Assembly (NCBI GenBank): GCA_021496505.1 | Contig: CP053031.1 | Location: 1,666,001-1,730,000, forward strand | Length of the DNA: 64,000 nucleotides | Direction: 5' to 3' | Source: Thermoleophilia bacterium SCSIO 60948 | GTDB lineage: Bacteria; Actinomycetota; Thermoleophilia; Solirubrobacterales; 70-9 | In this document: positions 1 to 8,647 of the stretch, piece after piece | How the letters are laid out: each line of letters opens with the position of its first letter | Position numbering within the stretch: the first letter of the stretch is position 1 | Translations under genes and position numbers: made by a program | Notes under the pieces: model-generated | The model's input: only the letters and a program-made list of their open reading frames with translations | Told to the model about the DNA's origin: nothing | The model's database searches: none

Positions 1-715
1 CCTCCTCGAAGATCACGTTGAGCATCCCGAGGAGCAGGAACGCGTCCCCGCCCGGCCGCACCGACACATGGCGACTCGCCGAGCGCGCGGTCTCGGTCCG
101 GCGGGGATCGACCACGACGACCTCTCCCCCGCGCTCGACGATCGCGCGCAGGCGGTGGCGCGCGCCGGGCGCCGTCATCACCGAGCCGTTGGAGACCGAC
201 GGGTTCGCGCCGAGGACGAGCATGAAGTCGGTGCGGTCGATGTCGGGCAGCGGAAACAGCGTCAGGTTCCCGAACATCTCGGCGGACGTGCGGTGCTGCG
301 GAAGCTGGTCCGTGGAGGTCGCCGAGTGGTGGTTCTTGCCGCCCATCACCTCGCGCAGCGCGATCGCCGACAGGATCGACCACGAGTGGACGCTCGGGTT
401 GCCGAGATAGGTGGCGACCGCCGAGCGGCCGTCGCGCTCCTGGATCCGGCGCAGGCCGTCGGCGGCGAGGTCGAGTGCCTCCTCCCAACCGATCGGGACC
501 CACTCTGAGCCGACGCGCTTCACCGGTGAGTCGAGCCGGTCGGGGTCCTCGTAGAGGTCGGCGTTCGCGGCGGCCTTCGGGCAGATGTAGCCCTTCGACA
601 TCGGATCGTCCTTGTCGCCCGTGATCCGCAGGACGCGGTCGCCGTCGACCTCGACCGAGATCCCACAGTGCGCCTCGCAGAGCGTGCAGAGGCGGTGGAC
701 GGTCTTCGTCGCCAT
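1..715 (-). CDS. Molybdopterin oxidoreductase, formate dehydrogenase-like (3' end outside window)
   Basis: The first 238 codons of a gene that runs off the left edge. The protein opens with a [4Fe-4S] ligand set, C10-x2-C13-x3-C17-x27-C45 (CTLCEAHCG, then GYICPKA), followed by the start of the Mo-bisPGD-binding fold (LGANPSVSNGS near residue 170 and VVVDPRRTETA near 205). This order is that of the DMSO reductase superfamily, such as assimilatory nitrate reductases, formate dehydrogenases and related oxidoreductases. No twin-arginine signal is visible, so a cytoplasmic enzyme is likely. The ATG lies 37 bp from the divergent tartrate-type dehydrogenase. The substrate cannot be told from this fragment. 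Confidence 0.88.
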   Translation of the reverse strand, partial: MATKTVHRLCTLCEAHCGISVEVDGDRVLRITGDKDDPMSKGYICPKAAANADLYEDPDRLDSPVKRVGSEWVPIGWEEALDLAADGLRRIQERDGRSAVATYLGNPSVHSWSILSAIALREVMGGKNHHSATSTDQLPQHRTSAEMFGNLTLFPLPDIDRTDFMLVLGANPSVSNGSVMTAPGARHRLRAIVERGGEVVVVDPRRTETARSASRHVSVRPGGDAFLLLGMLNVIFEE

Positions 716-752
716 GGCGGTTCAGCATCCCACACCGGGTACCGGCAGGCGC

Positions 753-1808
753 ATGCGGAGCTACGACATAGCCGTGATCCCGGGTGACGGGATCGGGAAC
801 GAGGTGACTCCGGCGGCGCTCGAGGTCCTCGCCGCCGCGGGCAGGCGCCACGGCTTCGAGCTGAGGCGGACGGACTACGACTGGGGCTGCGATCGCTACG
901 TCGCCGACGCCGCGATGATGCCCGCCGACGCGCTCGACCAACTCGGCGAGAGCGACGCGATCTTCCTCGGCGCGGTCGGCCGCCACGACGTCCCCGACCA
1001 CGTCTCGCTGTGGGGGCTGCTGATCCCGATCCGCCGGCACTTTCGCCAGTACGTCAACGAGCGGCCGATGCGACTGTGGCCGGGGATCGAGTCGCCGCTT
1101 CGAGGCGCGACGCCGGAGAACCTCGACCTCGTGGTGGTCCGCGAGAACAACGAGGGCGAGTACTCGGAGATCGGCGGGCGGCTGCACTCCGGCACCGACA
1201 TGGAGATGGCGGTCCAGGAGACGGTCTTCACGCGGACCGGCTGCGACCGGGTGATGGACTATGCGTGCCGGCTCGCAGCCGAGCGATCGGGCCGGATCTG
1301 CTCGGCGACGAAGTCGAACGGGATCATCCACACGATGCCCTACTGGGACGAGCGCTTCGCAGCCGCGCTCGATCGCAACCCGGGCCTTCGCTCCGAGCAG
1401 GTGCTGATCGACGCGCTGGCGGCGATGGTCGTGCTCGACCCGGGGCGCTTCGACGTGATCGTCGCGTCGAACCTCTTCGGCGACATCCTCAGCGACCTGA
1501 CCGCGGCGACCGCAGGCTCGATCGGTATCGCCCCGTCGGCGAACCTCAATCCGGAGCGCGACTTCCCATCGATGTTCGAGCCCGTCCACGGATCGGCGCC
1601 CGACATAGCCGGCAAGGGTGTGGCGAACCCACTCGGCGCGATCTGGTCCGGCGCCCAGATGCTCGAGCACCTCGGCGAGGCCGAGGCCGCGGCCGCGGTC
1701 CTGAACGCGATCGAGGGCTCGCTCGCCGGCGGCGGGCCCAGAACGCCTGACCTCGGGGGCTCGGCAGGCACCGCAGACGTCGTCGCCGAACTGTGCGCCG
1801 CGTTTTAG
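753..1808 (+). CDS. Tartrate dehydrogenase / D-malate dehydrogenase (decarboxylating)
   Basis: 351 residues of the isocitrate/isopropylmalate dehydrogenase superfamily. The start is placed at the ATG just before the N-terminal nucleotide-binding strand (IAVIPGDGIG); the frame stays open upstream but adds nothing family-like. Visible marks are RENNEGEYSEIGGR with a following VQETVFTRTGCDRV, ATKSNGI, and EPVHGSAPDIAGKG near the C-terminus. The NNEGEYS version of the substrate loop fits tartrate dehydrogenase/decarboxylase and D-malate dehydrogenase better than LeuB. It would oxidise a 2-hydroxy dicarboxylate with NAD and a divalent metal. The dicarboxylate transporter 30 bp downstream supports a catabolic role. 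Choice between tartrate and D-malate is open. Confidence 0.85.
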   Translation: MRSYDIAVIPGDGIGNEVTPAALEVLAAAGRRHGFELRRTDYDWGCDRYVADAAMMPADALDQLGESDAIFLGAVGRHDVPDHVSLWGLLIPIRRHFRQYVNERPMRLWPGIESPLRGATPENLDLVVVRENNEGEYSEIGGRLHSGTDMEMAVQETVFTRTGCDRVMDYACRLAAERSGRICSATKSNGIIHTMPYWDERFAAALDRNPGLRSEQVLIDALAAMVVLDPGRFDVIVASNLFGDILSDLTAATAGSIGIAPSANLNPERDFPSMFEPVHGSAPDIAGKGVANPLGAIWSGAQMLEHLGEAEAAAAVLNAIEGSLAGGGPRTPDLGGSAGTADVVAELCAAF

Positions 1809-1838
1809 GAATCACTTAGACGGGGAACCGCTCGGCCC

Positions 1839-3464
1839 ATGGGTGTTGAGGAGCGCCCGCCGGCGACGGCGGGCGGTGGCGGCGAGGACGCCGAGAAGGA
1901 ACTGCTCGGGACCGGGACCTACCGGAGCCTCGGCGAGCAGAAGCTGAGCCCACAGGAGGAGCGCTTCGAGCGCGCGCGGCGGACCTCAGGCCTGTTCATC
2001 GCACCCGCGGTGATCATCGGATTCCTCCTCCTCCCGCTCGACCTCGACCAGACCCAGCACACCCTCGCCGCGATCCTGCTCGGGGTCGTCGCGTTGTGGA
2101 TCACGGAGGCGGTGCCGATCCCCGTCGGCGGCCTGATCGGGATCGCGCTGATCGTGTTCCTCGGTGTCGGCGACGCCGACACCGTGCTGGCGCCGTTCGG
2201 GTCCTCGACCGTCTTCACGTTCATCGGCGCTTTCATCATCGCTCAGGCGATGCTGCGCCACGGGCTGGCGCGAAGGTTCGCGTTCCGCATGCTCGCGATC
2301 CAGGGCGTGTCGAAGTCGACCGCCCGGACAGTCATCGCGTTCGGTCTCATCACCGCGGTGCTGTCAGCGTTCGTGTCGAACACCGCGACGGTCGCGATGC
2401 TGCTGCCGACCGCGATCGCGATCCTCGCGACGCTCACGAACCTCATGAACAAGGAGCGCACCGGCGACGGCGAGCGCTTCGACCCGCTCAAGCTTCGCGT
2501 CGGCGTCGCGCTGATGCTGATGCTGGCCTACGGCGCGAGCGTCGGCGGACTGTTGACACCGGTCGGCAGCCCGCCGAACCTGATCGGGCGCCAGGCGATC
2601 GAGAATGCGACCGGCGAGCGCATCTCGTTCTTCGAGTGGATGCTGAGCGCGCTGCCGGTCTGCGCCGTGATGTTCGTGATCCTCGCGGTGATCCTGCTGC
2701 TCCTGAATCGCCCCGAGGTCAAGCGCCTCGAGGGTGTCGACGAGTACGTCGCCGAGGAGCGACGCAAGCTCGGCTCGATGTCGCAGAAGGAGAAGAACAC
2801 GCTGATCGCGTTCGCTACGGCGGTCACGCTGTGGATCGCCCCGGGGATCGTCGGGATCATCGCCGGCGACGACTCGAAGGCCTACGACGAGGTGGTCACC
2901 CACCTCGACGAGGGCATCGTCGCGATCTTCGCCGCCTCGCTTCTCTTCCTGCTGCCGTCGAATTGGCAGAAGCGCGAGTTCACCCTCACCTGGTCGGAGG
3001 CCAAGGAGATCGACTGGGGCACGATCGTCCTGTTCGGCTCCGGCGTGATCTTCGGGACGCTCCTCGCCGAGACCGGCCTCGCCGACACGCTCGGCACCTC
3101 GGGCGCCGAGGCCCTCGGCGTCAGCTCGACGATCTCGATCACGATCTTCGCGGTGATCCTCTCGATCCTCGTCTCGGAGACAACGTCGAACACCGCGAGC
3201 GCGTCGATCATCATCCCGATCGTCATCCCCGTAGCCGCGGCGGCCGGGGTCGACCCGTTCATCCCCGCCCTCGCCGGCACGTTCGCCTGCTCGTTCGGGT
3301 TCATGCTGCCGGTCTCGACTCCGCAGAACGCGATCGTCTACGGGTCCGGCGTGGTTCCGATCACGAAGATGATCAAGAACGGCTTCGTCTTCGACGTCCT
3401 CGGAGCGATCGCGATCATCGTCCTGCTGCCGATCATGGTGAACCTGCTCGGACTGGCCGGCTGA
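1839..3464 (+). CDS. DASS/SLC13-family dicarboxylate or sulfate:sodium symporter
   Basis: 541 residues with a hydrophilic N-terminal tail of about 50 residues and then many membrane helices. Both SNT signatures of the divalent anion:sodium symporter family are present: SNTATVAMLLP at residues 180-190 and ETTSNTASAS around 447-456. The C-terminal family segment TFACSFGFMLPVSTPQNA is also there. Such proteins import succinate, malate, tartrate or sulfate with sodium. Its position just behind a tartrate/D-malate dehydrogenase suggests a C4 hydroxy-dicarboxylate as substrate; that part is inference. Confidence 0.88.
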   Translation: MGVEERPPATAGGGGEDAEKELLGTGTYRSLGEQKLSPQEERFERARRTSGLFIAPAVIIGFLLLPLDLDQTQHTLAAILLGVVALWITEAVPIPVGGLIGIALIVFLGVGDADTVLAPFGSSTVFTFIGAFIIAQAMLRHGLARRFAFRMLAIQGVSKSTARTVIAFGLITAVLSAFVSNTATVAMLLPTAIAILATLTNLMNKERTGDGERFDPLKLRVGVALMLMLAYGASVGGLLTPVGSPPNLIGRQAIENATGERISFFEWMLSALPVCAVMFVILAVILLLLNRPEVKRLEGVDEYVAEERRKLGSMSQKEKNTLIAFATAVTLWIAPGIVGIIAGDDSKAYDEVVTHLDEGIVAIFAASLLFLLPSNWQKREFTLTWSEAKEIDWGTIVLFGSGVIFGTLLAETGLADTLGTSGAEALGVSSTISITIFAVILSILVSETTSNTASASIIIPIVIPVAAAAGVDPFIPALAGTFACSFGFMLPVSTPQNAIVYGSGVVPITKMIKNGFVFDVLGAIAIIVLLPIMVNLLGLAG

Positions 3465-3497
3465 GCGAAGCCCCCGGATCGCGGGTACTCGCCGGGC

Positions 3498-4475
3498 ATG
3501 GATCTCGCCGCCGCCGCACGGATACCGGGACACCTCGCGAGCTTCGGCCGCTTCCTCTCGCGCCGCGAGGAGCGCGAGCGAGCTGACACCGATGCCTTTG
3601 ACGAGCTCTCGCGCCGGCCGCTGCCGCTGGCCCCCGGCCTCGAGATCGAGTGGCTGGGAACGGCGGGCTACAGGCTGACTTACGAGGGTCGCTCGGTCCT
3701 GATCGACCCGTACCTGACCCGGGTCCCGTTCGGCGAGGCGATAGGCAGCGCGCCCGCGCTCGGCGATCCGGTCGTCCAGAGCCGCTTCCTCGGACCCGAG
3801 GTCGGCCAGGTCGATGCGATCCTCGTCGGCCATACGCACTTCGACCACGCGATCGACGTGCCGCAGCTGACCCGCAACCTCGGCGCGACCGCGTACGGCT
3901 CCGATTCGCTGCGGAGGCTGATGGCGCTCTACCGGCTCGAGGACCGGGCCGTCGAGGTCGAGCCGCACCGCGCCTACGAGATCGGGCCGTTCGTCGTCCG
4001 CTTCGTGCCGAGCCTGCACTCGAAGCTCATCCTCGGCCTCCAGGTGCCGATGGACGGCGCGCTGTCGTGCGAGCACCTCGACCACCTCTCGCCGTCGGAG
4101 TACAAGTGCGGCGACGTCTACGGCATCCACATCGAGGTCGGCGGGACGACCCTGTACCACCAGGGCAGCGCGAACCTGATCGACGACGAGGTCCCGCGAG
4201 GCGGCGTCGACGTCTTCCTCGCCGGCATCGCGGGGCGCCGGTTCACCCAGGAGTATTGGGGACGGATCCTGCCGCTGCTCGAGCCGAGGACCGTCGTCGC
4301 CGGGCACTTCGACGACTTCTTCCGGCCGCTCGACGAGCCGCTCGGGTTCTCCACCAACGTCAACCTCTCGGGGCTGCCGGACGAGATCGCCGCGGTCAGC
4401 TCGGACATCGAGGTCGCGGCGGTGCCGATCCTCGACCGCGGCCGCGGATCAGACCAGTCGCACGAGTCCGCGTAG
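3498..4475 (+). CDS. Metallo-beta-lactamase-fold hydrolase
   Basis: 325 residues. The metal-binding H-x-H-x-D-H motif (GHTHFDHA) falls at residues 111-118, with further candidate ligands in LHSKLI and in the C-terminal AGHFDDFF. This is the layout of the Zn-dependent MBL-fold superfamily (UlaG/RomA-like), acting on a phosphoester, lactone or thioester that cannot be specified. It lies 33 bp after the transporter and may share its transcript. The last 27 bp overlap the 3' end of the convergent membrane protein gene. Confidence 0.8.
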   Translation: MDLAAAARIPGHLASFGRFLSRREERERADTDAFDELSRRPLPLAPGLEIEWLGTAGYRLTYEGRSVLIDPYLTRVPFGEAIGSAPALGDPVVQSRFLGPEVGQVDAILVGHTHFDHAIDVPQLTRNLGATAYGSDSLRRLMALYRLEDRAVEVEPHRAYEIGPFVVRFVPSLHSKLILGLQVPMDGALSCEHLDHLSPSEYKCGDVYGIHIEVGGTTLYHQGSANLIDDEVPRGGVDVFLAGIAGRRFTQEYWGRILPLLEPRTVVAGHFDDFFRPLDEPLGFSTNVNLSGLPDEIAAVSSDIEVAAVPILDRGRGSDQSHESA

Positions 4476-5114
4476 GACGAAGTAGATCCCTGCTCCGGCG
4501 AGCAGGACCGTCAGCGCGAGCCGTCCGTAGCGCCGCATCCCCTCGCCGAGCGCGCCGAGGAATCGCTCGCCCGCCTCGGGGGCGATCCGCGTGAGGGCGA
4601 GTGGCACCCAGGCCGGAGCCGAGCCGAGCGCGACGAGCAGCGCGGCGAGAGCGAGCTCAGGGCCGGAACCAAGGCCGGCGGCGGAGATCTCCTTCGCAGC
4701 CGCGGCGATCAGCGGGATGCCGGTGAGGTTCGTGACCACGGCGCCGACACCGAGCGCGGCCGCGGCGGCGATGCCCGCGGCACCCGACGCGAACGACTCC
4801 GTCGCCGGTCCCGCGGCGGGCGCGTGAAGGCGCCTCGATGCCCAGACGACGAGCGCGGCGACCATCAGAGCCGCTCCGATCGCCAGGTCGAGGCGCGCGT
4901 CGAGTCGCGGTTCGGCCGGAAGCCTGATCGCGCTGCCGAGCACGATGATCGCCGCGACGAGCAGGACCGTCGCCGCGACGACCCCGCCGGCGTAGCCCAG
5001 CGCCGGCCTGCGTCCTCCCGGCAGCGCGAGCAGAAGCGTCTGCTCGGTCAGCATCAACGGCCCGAGCGCGCTCGCGAGCCCGAGCGGCAGGATCAGCGCG
5101 AGGGCTTCGAGCAC
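4449..5114 (-). CDS. GAP/Sap (LysE-like) family membrane protein
   Basis: 221 residues, starting with GTG, almost entirely hydrophobic with about six membrane segments. The opening LILPLGLASALGPLMLTEQ resembles the GAP/Sap family of actinobacterial small exporters (sulfolipid-1-addressing protein and relatives, LysE superfamily). These are thought to move lipids or peptidoglycolipids across the membrane. The 3' end overlaps the convergent hydrolase gene by 27 bp. Family membership is judged by eye and the cargo is unknown. Confidence 0.65.
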   Translation of the reverse strand: MLEALALILPLGLASALGPLMLTEQTLLLALPGGRRPALGYAGGVVAATVLLVAAIIVLGSAIRLPAEPRLDARLDLAIGAALMVAALVVWASRRLHAPAAGPATESFASGAAGIAAAAALGVGAVVTNLTGIPLIAAAAKEISAAGLGSGPELALAALLVALGSAPAWVPLALTRIAPEAGERFLGALGEGMRRYGRLALTVLLAGAGIYFVLRGLVRLV

Positions 5115-5167
5115 GCGCCGAGGCTACGCGCCGGGTCGGCCGCCCGACCGTGGCGTAGGGTCGGGGC

Positions 5168-5524
5168 GTGAGTCCGATCAGCGCGCTCATAGCCGGAGTC
5201 CCGGTCTCCGATCTCGATGCGGCCGCGGACTGGTACGAGCGCTTCTTCGGGCGACCGCCGACGATGCGCGTGGGAGACGAGGTCCTCTGGGACGTCGACG
5301 AGCACGCGACTTTGTTCATCGAGCCGAATCCTCCGCGGGCCGGCTCCGGGCGGATCACCTTCGCCGTGGCCGAGCTCGACGAGCTCCTCGCCGGTCTCGC
5401 GGCGCGCGGGATCCAGCACCGGCCGATCGAAACGTACGCCAGCGGGGTGCGCCACGTGGCGATCCCGGATCCCGACGGCAACGCCCTGGCGTTCGCCGAA
5501 GCTCCGACGCAGGGGGAACGATGA
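5168..5524 (+). CDS. VOC (glyoxalase/bleomycin-resistance) family protein
   Basis: 118 residues from a GTG start. The N-terminal strand (IAGVPVSDLDAAADWYERFF) and the C-terminal HVAIPDPDGNALAFAE are the usual halves of a single VOC domain, a metal-dependent fold used by glyoxalases, dioxygenases and resistance proteins. Its stop overlaps the next gene's start (ATGA), so the two are translationally coupled. No substrate can be assigned. Confidence 0.78.
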   Translation: MSPISALIAGVPVSDLDAAADWYERFFGRPPTMRVGDEVLWDVDEHATLFIEPNPPRAGSGRITFAVAELDELLAGLAARGIQHRPIETYASGVRHVAIPDPDGNALAFAEAPTQGER

Positions 5525-5928
5525 CGACTGCAAAATCCAAGAAGTCCAGCGATTCAGGCTGGGCTGCGTTCGCGGGCGTCGTGATGATCATCGTCGGCAC
5601 GCTCGACGCGATCTGGGGCCTCGGCGGGGTGCTCGACGAGAAGTCGATCATCGTCGGTGGCGGCAAGGGCGCGCTGATCGCCGACCTGACGCTCTGGGGT
5701 TGGGTCCACCTGTTGCTCGGGATCGTGATCGCCGCCACCGGGTTCGGCCTTCTGACCGGCCGTGACAGCGCGCGCTGGACGGCGATCGTCCTGTTGTCGC
5801 TCAACGCGATCTCGCAGGTGGTCTGGTTCACCGCCTCGCCCCTGTGGGCGTTCCTGCTGATCCTGCTCGACGTGACCGTCATCTACCAGCTGACCGTCCG
5901 CTGGGAGCGCCAGGCCTACTGGGACTGA
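5521..5928 (+). CDS. Small four-helix membrane protein (DUF7144-like)
   Basis: 135 residues. After a short Lys/Ser-rich N-terminus come four hydrophobic segments, starting with WAAFAGVVMIIVGTLDAIWG. A LWGWVHLLLGIVIAATGFGL segment and the ending YQLTVRWERQAYWD are typical of a conserved actinobacterial family of unknown function (DUF7144 type). It is translationally coupled to the VOC gene upstream. No catalytic residues are apparent. Confidence 0.72.
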   Translation: MTTAKSKKSSDSGWAAFAGVVMIIVGTLDAIWGLGGVLDEKSIIVGGGKGALIADLTLWGWVHLLLGIVIAATGFGLLTGRDSARWTAIVLLSLNAISQVVWFTASPLWAFLLILLDVTVIYQLTVRWERQAYWD

Positions 5929-5934
5929 CGGCGC

Positions 5935-7317
5935 TCAGGCCTGGATCCGGTCGAGCTCCTCGAACGCCTCGCCGGTCGCGACCGCGAGCCGCTGCAGGCT
6001 CGGCAGGCTGTCGCGGCAGCCGACCAAGCCGACGTTCATCGTGTTCGCGTAGGACATCATCGTGATGTTGAGAGCCATCCCGTGGACCGGGATCGAGGCG
6101 GGATAGAAGCCCTCGAGCCGGCTGCCCTGCAGGTAGAGCGGCTCGGTCGGCCCGGGCACGTTCGAGACGCAGACGTTGAAAGCGCACGGCAGCGGCGTCG
6201 GGACTTTCGTAAGTGCGCTGAGCGCCTGAACGCCGCTCGGGGCCATCAGGTACGAGCTGTAGGCGAGAACCGCCTCGCGACTGAGCCCCGAGATCTGGTC
6301 CTTCGCGGCCTTCGTCGACGCAGCGATCCGGTGTAGCCGCTTCAGCGGGTTCGAGACGTCGGTCGCCATCGAGGCGAGGATCGCCGCGACGACATTGCCG
6401 GGCCCCGTCTCGTCCTCTGTGCGCACGTTGACCGGGAGGAACGCCACCAGTGGCCTGTCGGGCAGCTCGCCGAGGTCGGAGAGGAACTTGCGAAGCCCTC
6501 CGGCGAGGATGCTCAGCATCGCGTCGTTGATCGTTGCGCCGTTGGCCCTGCCGATCTCCTTGATGCGATCGAGCGGGTACTGCTGCGTCGCGAAGCGGCG
6601 GTTTCGCCCGATGCGGCGGTTGAGGATCGTCTTCGGGGCCTGAGGCGCGTGGACGAGGTCGCGATGACGGTCCATCCGCACCCAGGGATCGACGATTCGC
6701 TTGCCGAGTCCGGCCGCCGACTTCCCCTGGACTCGCAGCGTGCGCACCAGCCCTCCGAGGCTCGCGAGCCCTCCCCCGTCGCCATTGCTCGACGGAGGCG
6801 GCGACTGGAAGAACAGCGCCTTGTCGCGCTCGTCGGGATCCGTGCTCATCCCGCGGGCGGTGAGGCGGGTCGCGGTTATGCCATCGACGAGCGAGTGATG
6901 GACCTTCAGGTAGACGGCGAAGCGGCCGCCCTCGAGCCCCTCGACCACGTGCACCTCCCAGGGTGGCCGGGAGAGATCGAGCGGATTGCTGTGCAGTCTC
7001 GAGACGAGGACCCCGAGCTCGCGCTCGCCGCCGGGAGTTGGCAGCGCCGAGCGACGGACGTGGTAGTCGAGGTCGGGCTCCTCGTCGGTCACCCACGCCT
7101 GGAGCGGGCTCGCCAGGAAGCGCGGATGGCGCAGCCGCTTGTTCCACGGCGGCTCGACCGAGCCCCGGGCCCGCGCGGCGTCGACCACGTCGCGGGTGTA
7201 GGTCGGCCCGGCATCGTCCGGCGGCTCGAACGTCGCCATCGACGCGACGTGCATCATCGTCTCCGGCGTCTCGCTGAGGAGAAACAGCGAGTCGAGCACG
7301 GACGGGCGGTCGCTCAT
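5935..7317 (-). CDS. Wax ester synthase / diacylglycerol O-acyltransferase (WS/DGAT)
   Basis: 460 residues, the normal length for the bacterial bifunctional WS/DGAT family. The catalytic HHxxxDG motif is present as HHSLVDG near residues 139-145. The C-terminal family elements NVCVSNVPGP, PLYLQGSRLEGFYP and HGMALNITMMSY also match. Enzymes of this type acylate diacylglycerol or fatty alcohols with acyl-CoA to make storage triacylglycerol or wax esters at the membrane. It is monocistronic on the minus strand, with a tRNA gene upstream. Confidence 0.92.
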   Translation of the reverse strand: MSDRPSVLDSLFLLSETPETMMHVASMATFEPPDDAGPTYTRDVVDAARARGSVEPPWNKRLRHPRFLASPLQAWVTDEEPDLDYHVRRSALPTPGGERELGVLVSRLHSNPLDLSRPPWEVHVVEGLEGGRFAVYLKVHHSLVDGITATRLTARGMSTDPDERDKALFFQSPPPSSNGDGGGLASLGGLVRTLRVQGKSAAGLGKRIVDPWVRMDRHRDLVHAPQAPKTILNRRIGRNRRFATQQYPLDRIKEIGRANGATINDAMLSILAGGLRKFLSDLGELPDRPLVAFLPVNVRTEDETGPGNVVAAILASMATDVSNPLKRLHRIAASTKAAKDQISGLSREAVLAYSSYLMAPSGVQALSALTKVPTPLPCAFNVCVSNVPGPTEPLYLQGSRLEGFYPASIPVHGMALNITMMSYANTMNVGLVGCRDSLPSLQRLAVATGEAFEELDRIQA

Positions 7318-7373
7318 GGTCCTTCAGGTTCCCGACCACGTGCCAGGGCTAACGGATCGGCAACCGAGGGAGA

Positions 7374-7447
7374 TGGGCCGGGGTGGACTCGAACCACCGC
7401 GCGACGGATTATGAGTCCGCTGCTCTGACCAACTGAGCTACCGGCCC
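7374..7447 (-). tRNA. tRNA with CAU anticodon (tRNA-Met elongator or tRNA-Ile2)
   Basis: A complete class I cloverleaf: acceptor GGGCCGG/CCGGCCC, D-arm GCTC/GAGC, anticodon stem GCGGA/TCCGT (with one G-U pair) around loop CTCATAA, five-base variable loop, and T-arm GGTGG/CCACC around TTCGAGT. The discriminator is A73. CCA is not encoded. The anticodon CAU could be elongator Met or the lysidine-modified Ile2. Neither choice is clear from the acceptor stem. Confidence 0.93.
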
Positions 7448-7477
7448 GGGCTCGGGCGCGAGCGTACCGCCCGAGAG

Positions 7478-7873
7478 TCAGGCTCGGACGAGGGTCGCGA
7501 AGAGATGCTCGAGCGTCGCCTCGGGATCGCCCGTGACCCCCGTGTGGGTCGGCGAGGCCTGGATCACCGTGCTCGAGGGCGCGGCGATCCAGCCGAAGCG
7601 CTCGGACTGCTGCAGCCTGCCGAGGGTGCCGCAGTCGCGCTCCCCCGCCGCGACGCGCTCGATCGTTCGCAGGTGCTCGCCGACCGCGTCTAGGTCGATC
7701 TCCGGCGCGAGCGCCAGCAGCCGCTCGCGGTCGACCTCGATACGCGCCTCGAGGAAGCGGTGGCGTCGGCAGTGGAGCACGACGCCGACGTTGATCCGCT
7801 CGCCGCGCTCGATCGACGGCACGACCTGGAGCACGGCGTACTGGAAGACCTCCTCGCGGCCGCTCTCAGGCAC
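7478..7873 (-). CDS. DUF3037 family protein paired with a HipA-like kinase
   Basis: 131 residues from a GTG that overlaps the kinase stop by 8 bp. The N-terminal FQYAVLQVVPSIERGERINV is characteristic of DUF3037. No catalytic residues are apparent. The upstream partner is a HipA-fold kinase, and the two families are commonly adjacent in bacteria. A role as cofactor or regulator of the kinase is inferred from the coupling only. Confidence 0.78.
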   Translation of the reverse strand: MPESGREEVFQYAVLQVVPSIERGERINVGVVLHCRRHRFLEARIEVDRERLLALAPEIDLDAVGEHLRTIERVAAGERDCGTLGRLQQSERFGWIAAPSSTVIQASPTHTGVTGDPEATLEHLFATLVRA

Positions 7874-8630
7874 GGGCCCTCCCCTCCTCCGCCGCCTCGA
7901 TCCATAGCGGGCGAGCCTCGAGGCGTGCGAGCAGGTACTCGACGTAGGAGCCGCGATCGACGCCGCCGAACCAGCCCTCGGGCACCTCGGCGGCGACCGA
8001 TGCGAGCAGCTCGGCCGTGACCCGGGGCGCGAGCTCGGCGTCGGCGTCGGCGATCGGGCCCGCGCGCCCGATCAGCACGTGGTCTCGGATCGCATCGAAC
8101 CGCCCGCTCGCCGCGGTGGGATCCAGGCCCTGGTGCTGGCGGTAGAGCGCGGCGCCGTGATCGATCAGCCAGAGCTCGCCGTGCCAGGTCAGCAGGTTCG
8201 GGTTCTTCGGCGTGCGGTCGACGTTCTCGACCAGCGCGTCGAACCAGACGATTCGGGCCGCCAGCGCCGGATCGACATCGAAGCGGCCAGCCGGCGAGAA
8301 CGGCAGCGCGCCGGGCAGGAAGTCGAGACCGGCGTTCTCGCCGGCGCTCGCCGCGAGCAGCTCCTGAATCTCGGGATCGGGCTCCGCCAGCGCGAGCTCG
8401 GCCGGCATCGAGACGATCGCGAGCTCGGGGACCGGAAGCCCGAGCTCCTGGGCCAGCCGGCCGGCCAGGAGCTCGGCGACGAGCGCCTTGGGTCCCTGCC
8501 CGGCACCGCGCAGCTTGACCACGTAGAGGCCGTCGTCGGACGCCTCGACGAGCGCGGGCAGCGAACCGCCCTCCCGCAGCGGGGTGACGTAGCGCGTCGC
8601 GCGAACCGATCCGAGCTGGGAGGCGACCAC
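7866..8630 (-). CDS. HipA-family kinase-like protein
   Basis: 254 residues, GTG start. The sequence resembles the C-terminal kinase lobe of HipA: nucleotide-binding LYVVKLRG near residue 35, a catalytic-loop-like NVDRTPKNPNLL near 145, and LIDHGAALY in the position of the metal-binding DFG-like motif. It is shorter than true HipA (about 440 residues), lacks the HipA N-terminal domain, and no HipB-type DNA-binding antitoxin lies nearby. It is coupled to DUF3037. The substrate is unknown and toxin activity should not be assumed. Confidence 0.75.
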   Translation of the reverse strand: MVASQLGSVRATRYVTPLREGGSLPALVEASDDGLYVVKLRGAGQGPKALVAELLAGRLAQELGLPVPELAIVSMPAELALAEPDPEIQELLAASAGENAGLDFLPGALPFSPAGRFDVDPALAARIVWFDALVENVDRTPKNPNLLTWHGELWLIDHGAALYRQHQGLDPTAASGRFDAIRDHVLIGRAGPIADADAELAPRVTAELLASVAAEVPEGWFGGVDRGSYVEYLLARLEARPLWIEAAEEGRARA

Positions 8631-8647
8631 GGCCGCGAGGCTATGGC

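Noticed and set aside
2364-4307. A 647-codon open frame on the minus strand.
   Set aside because: It is antisense to the transporter and hydrolase genes, both with clear motifs. Long open shadows are normal at this GC content, and its product is Arg/Asp/Glu-rich and featureless.
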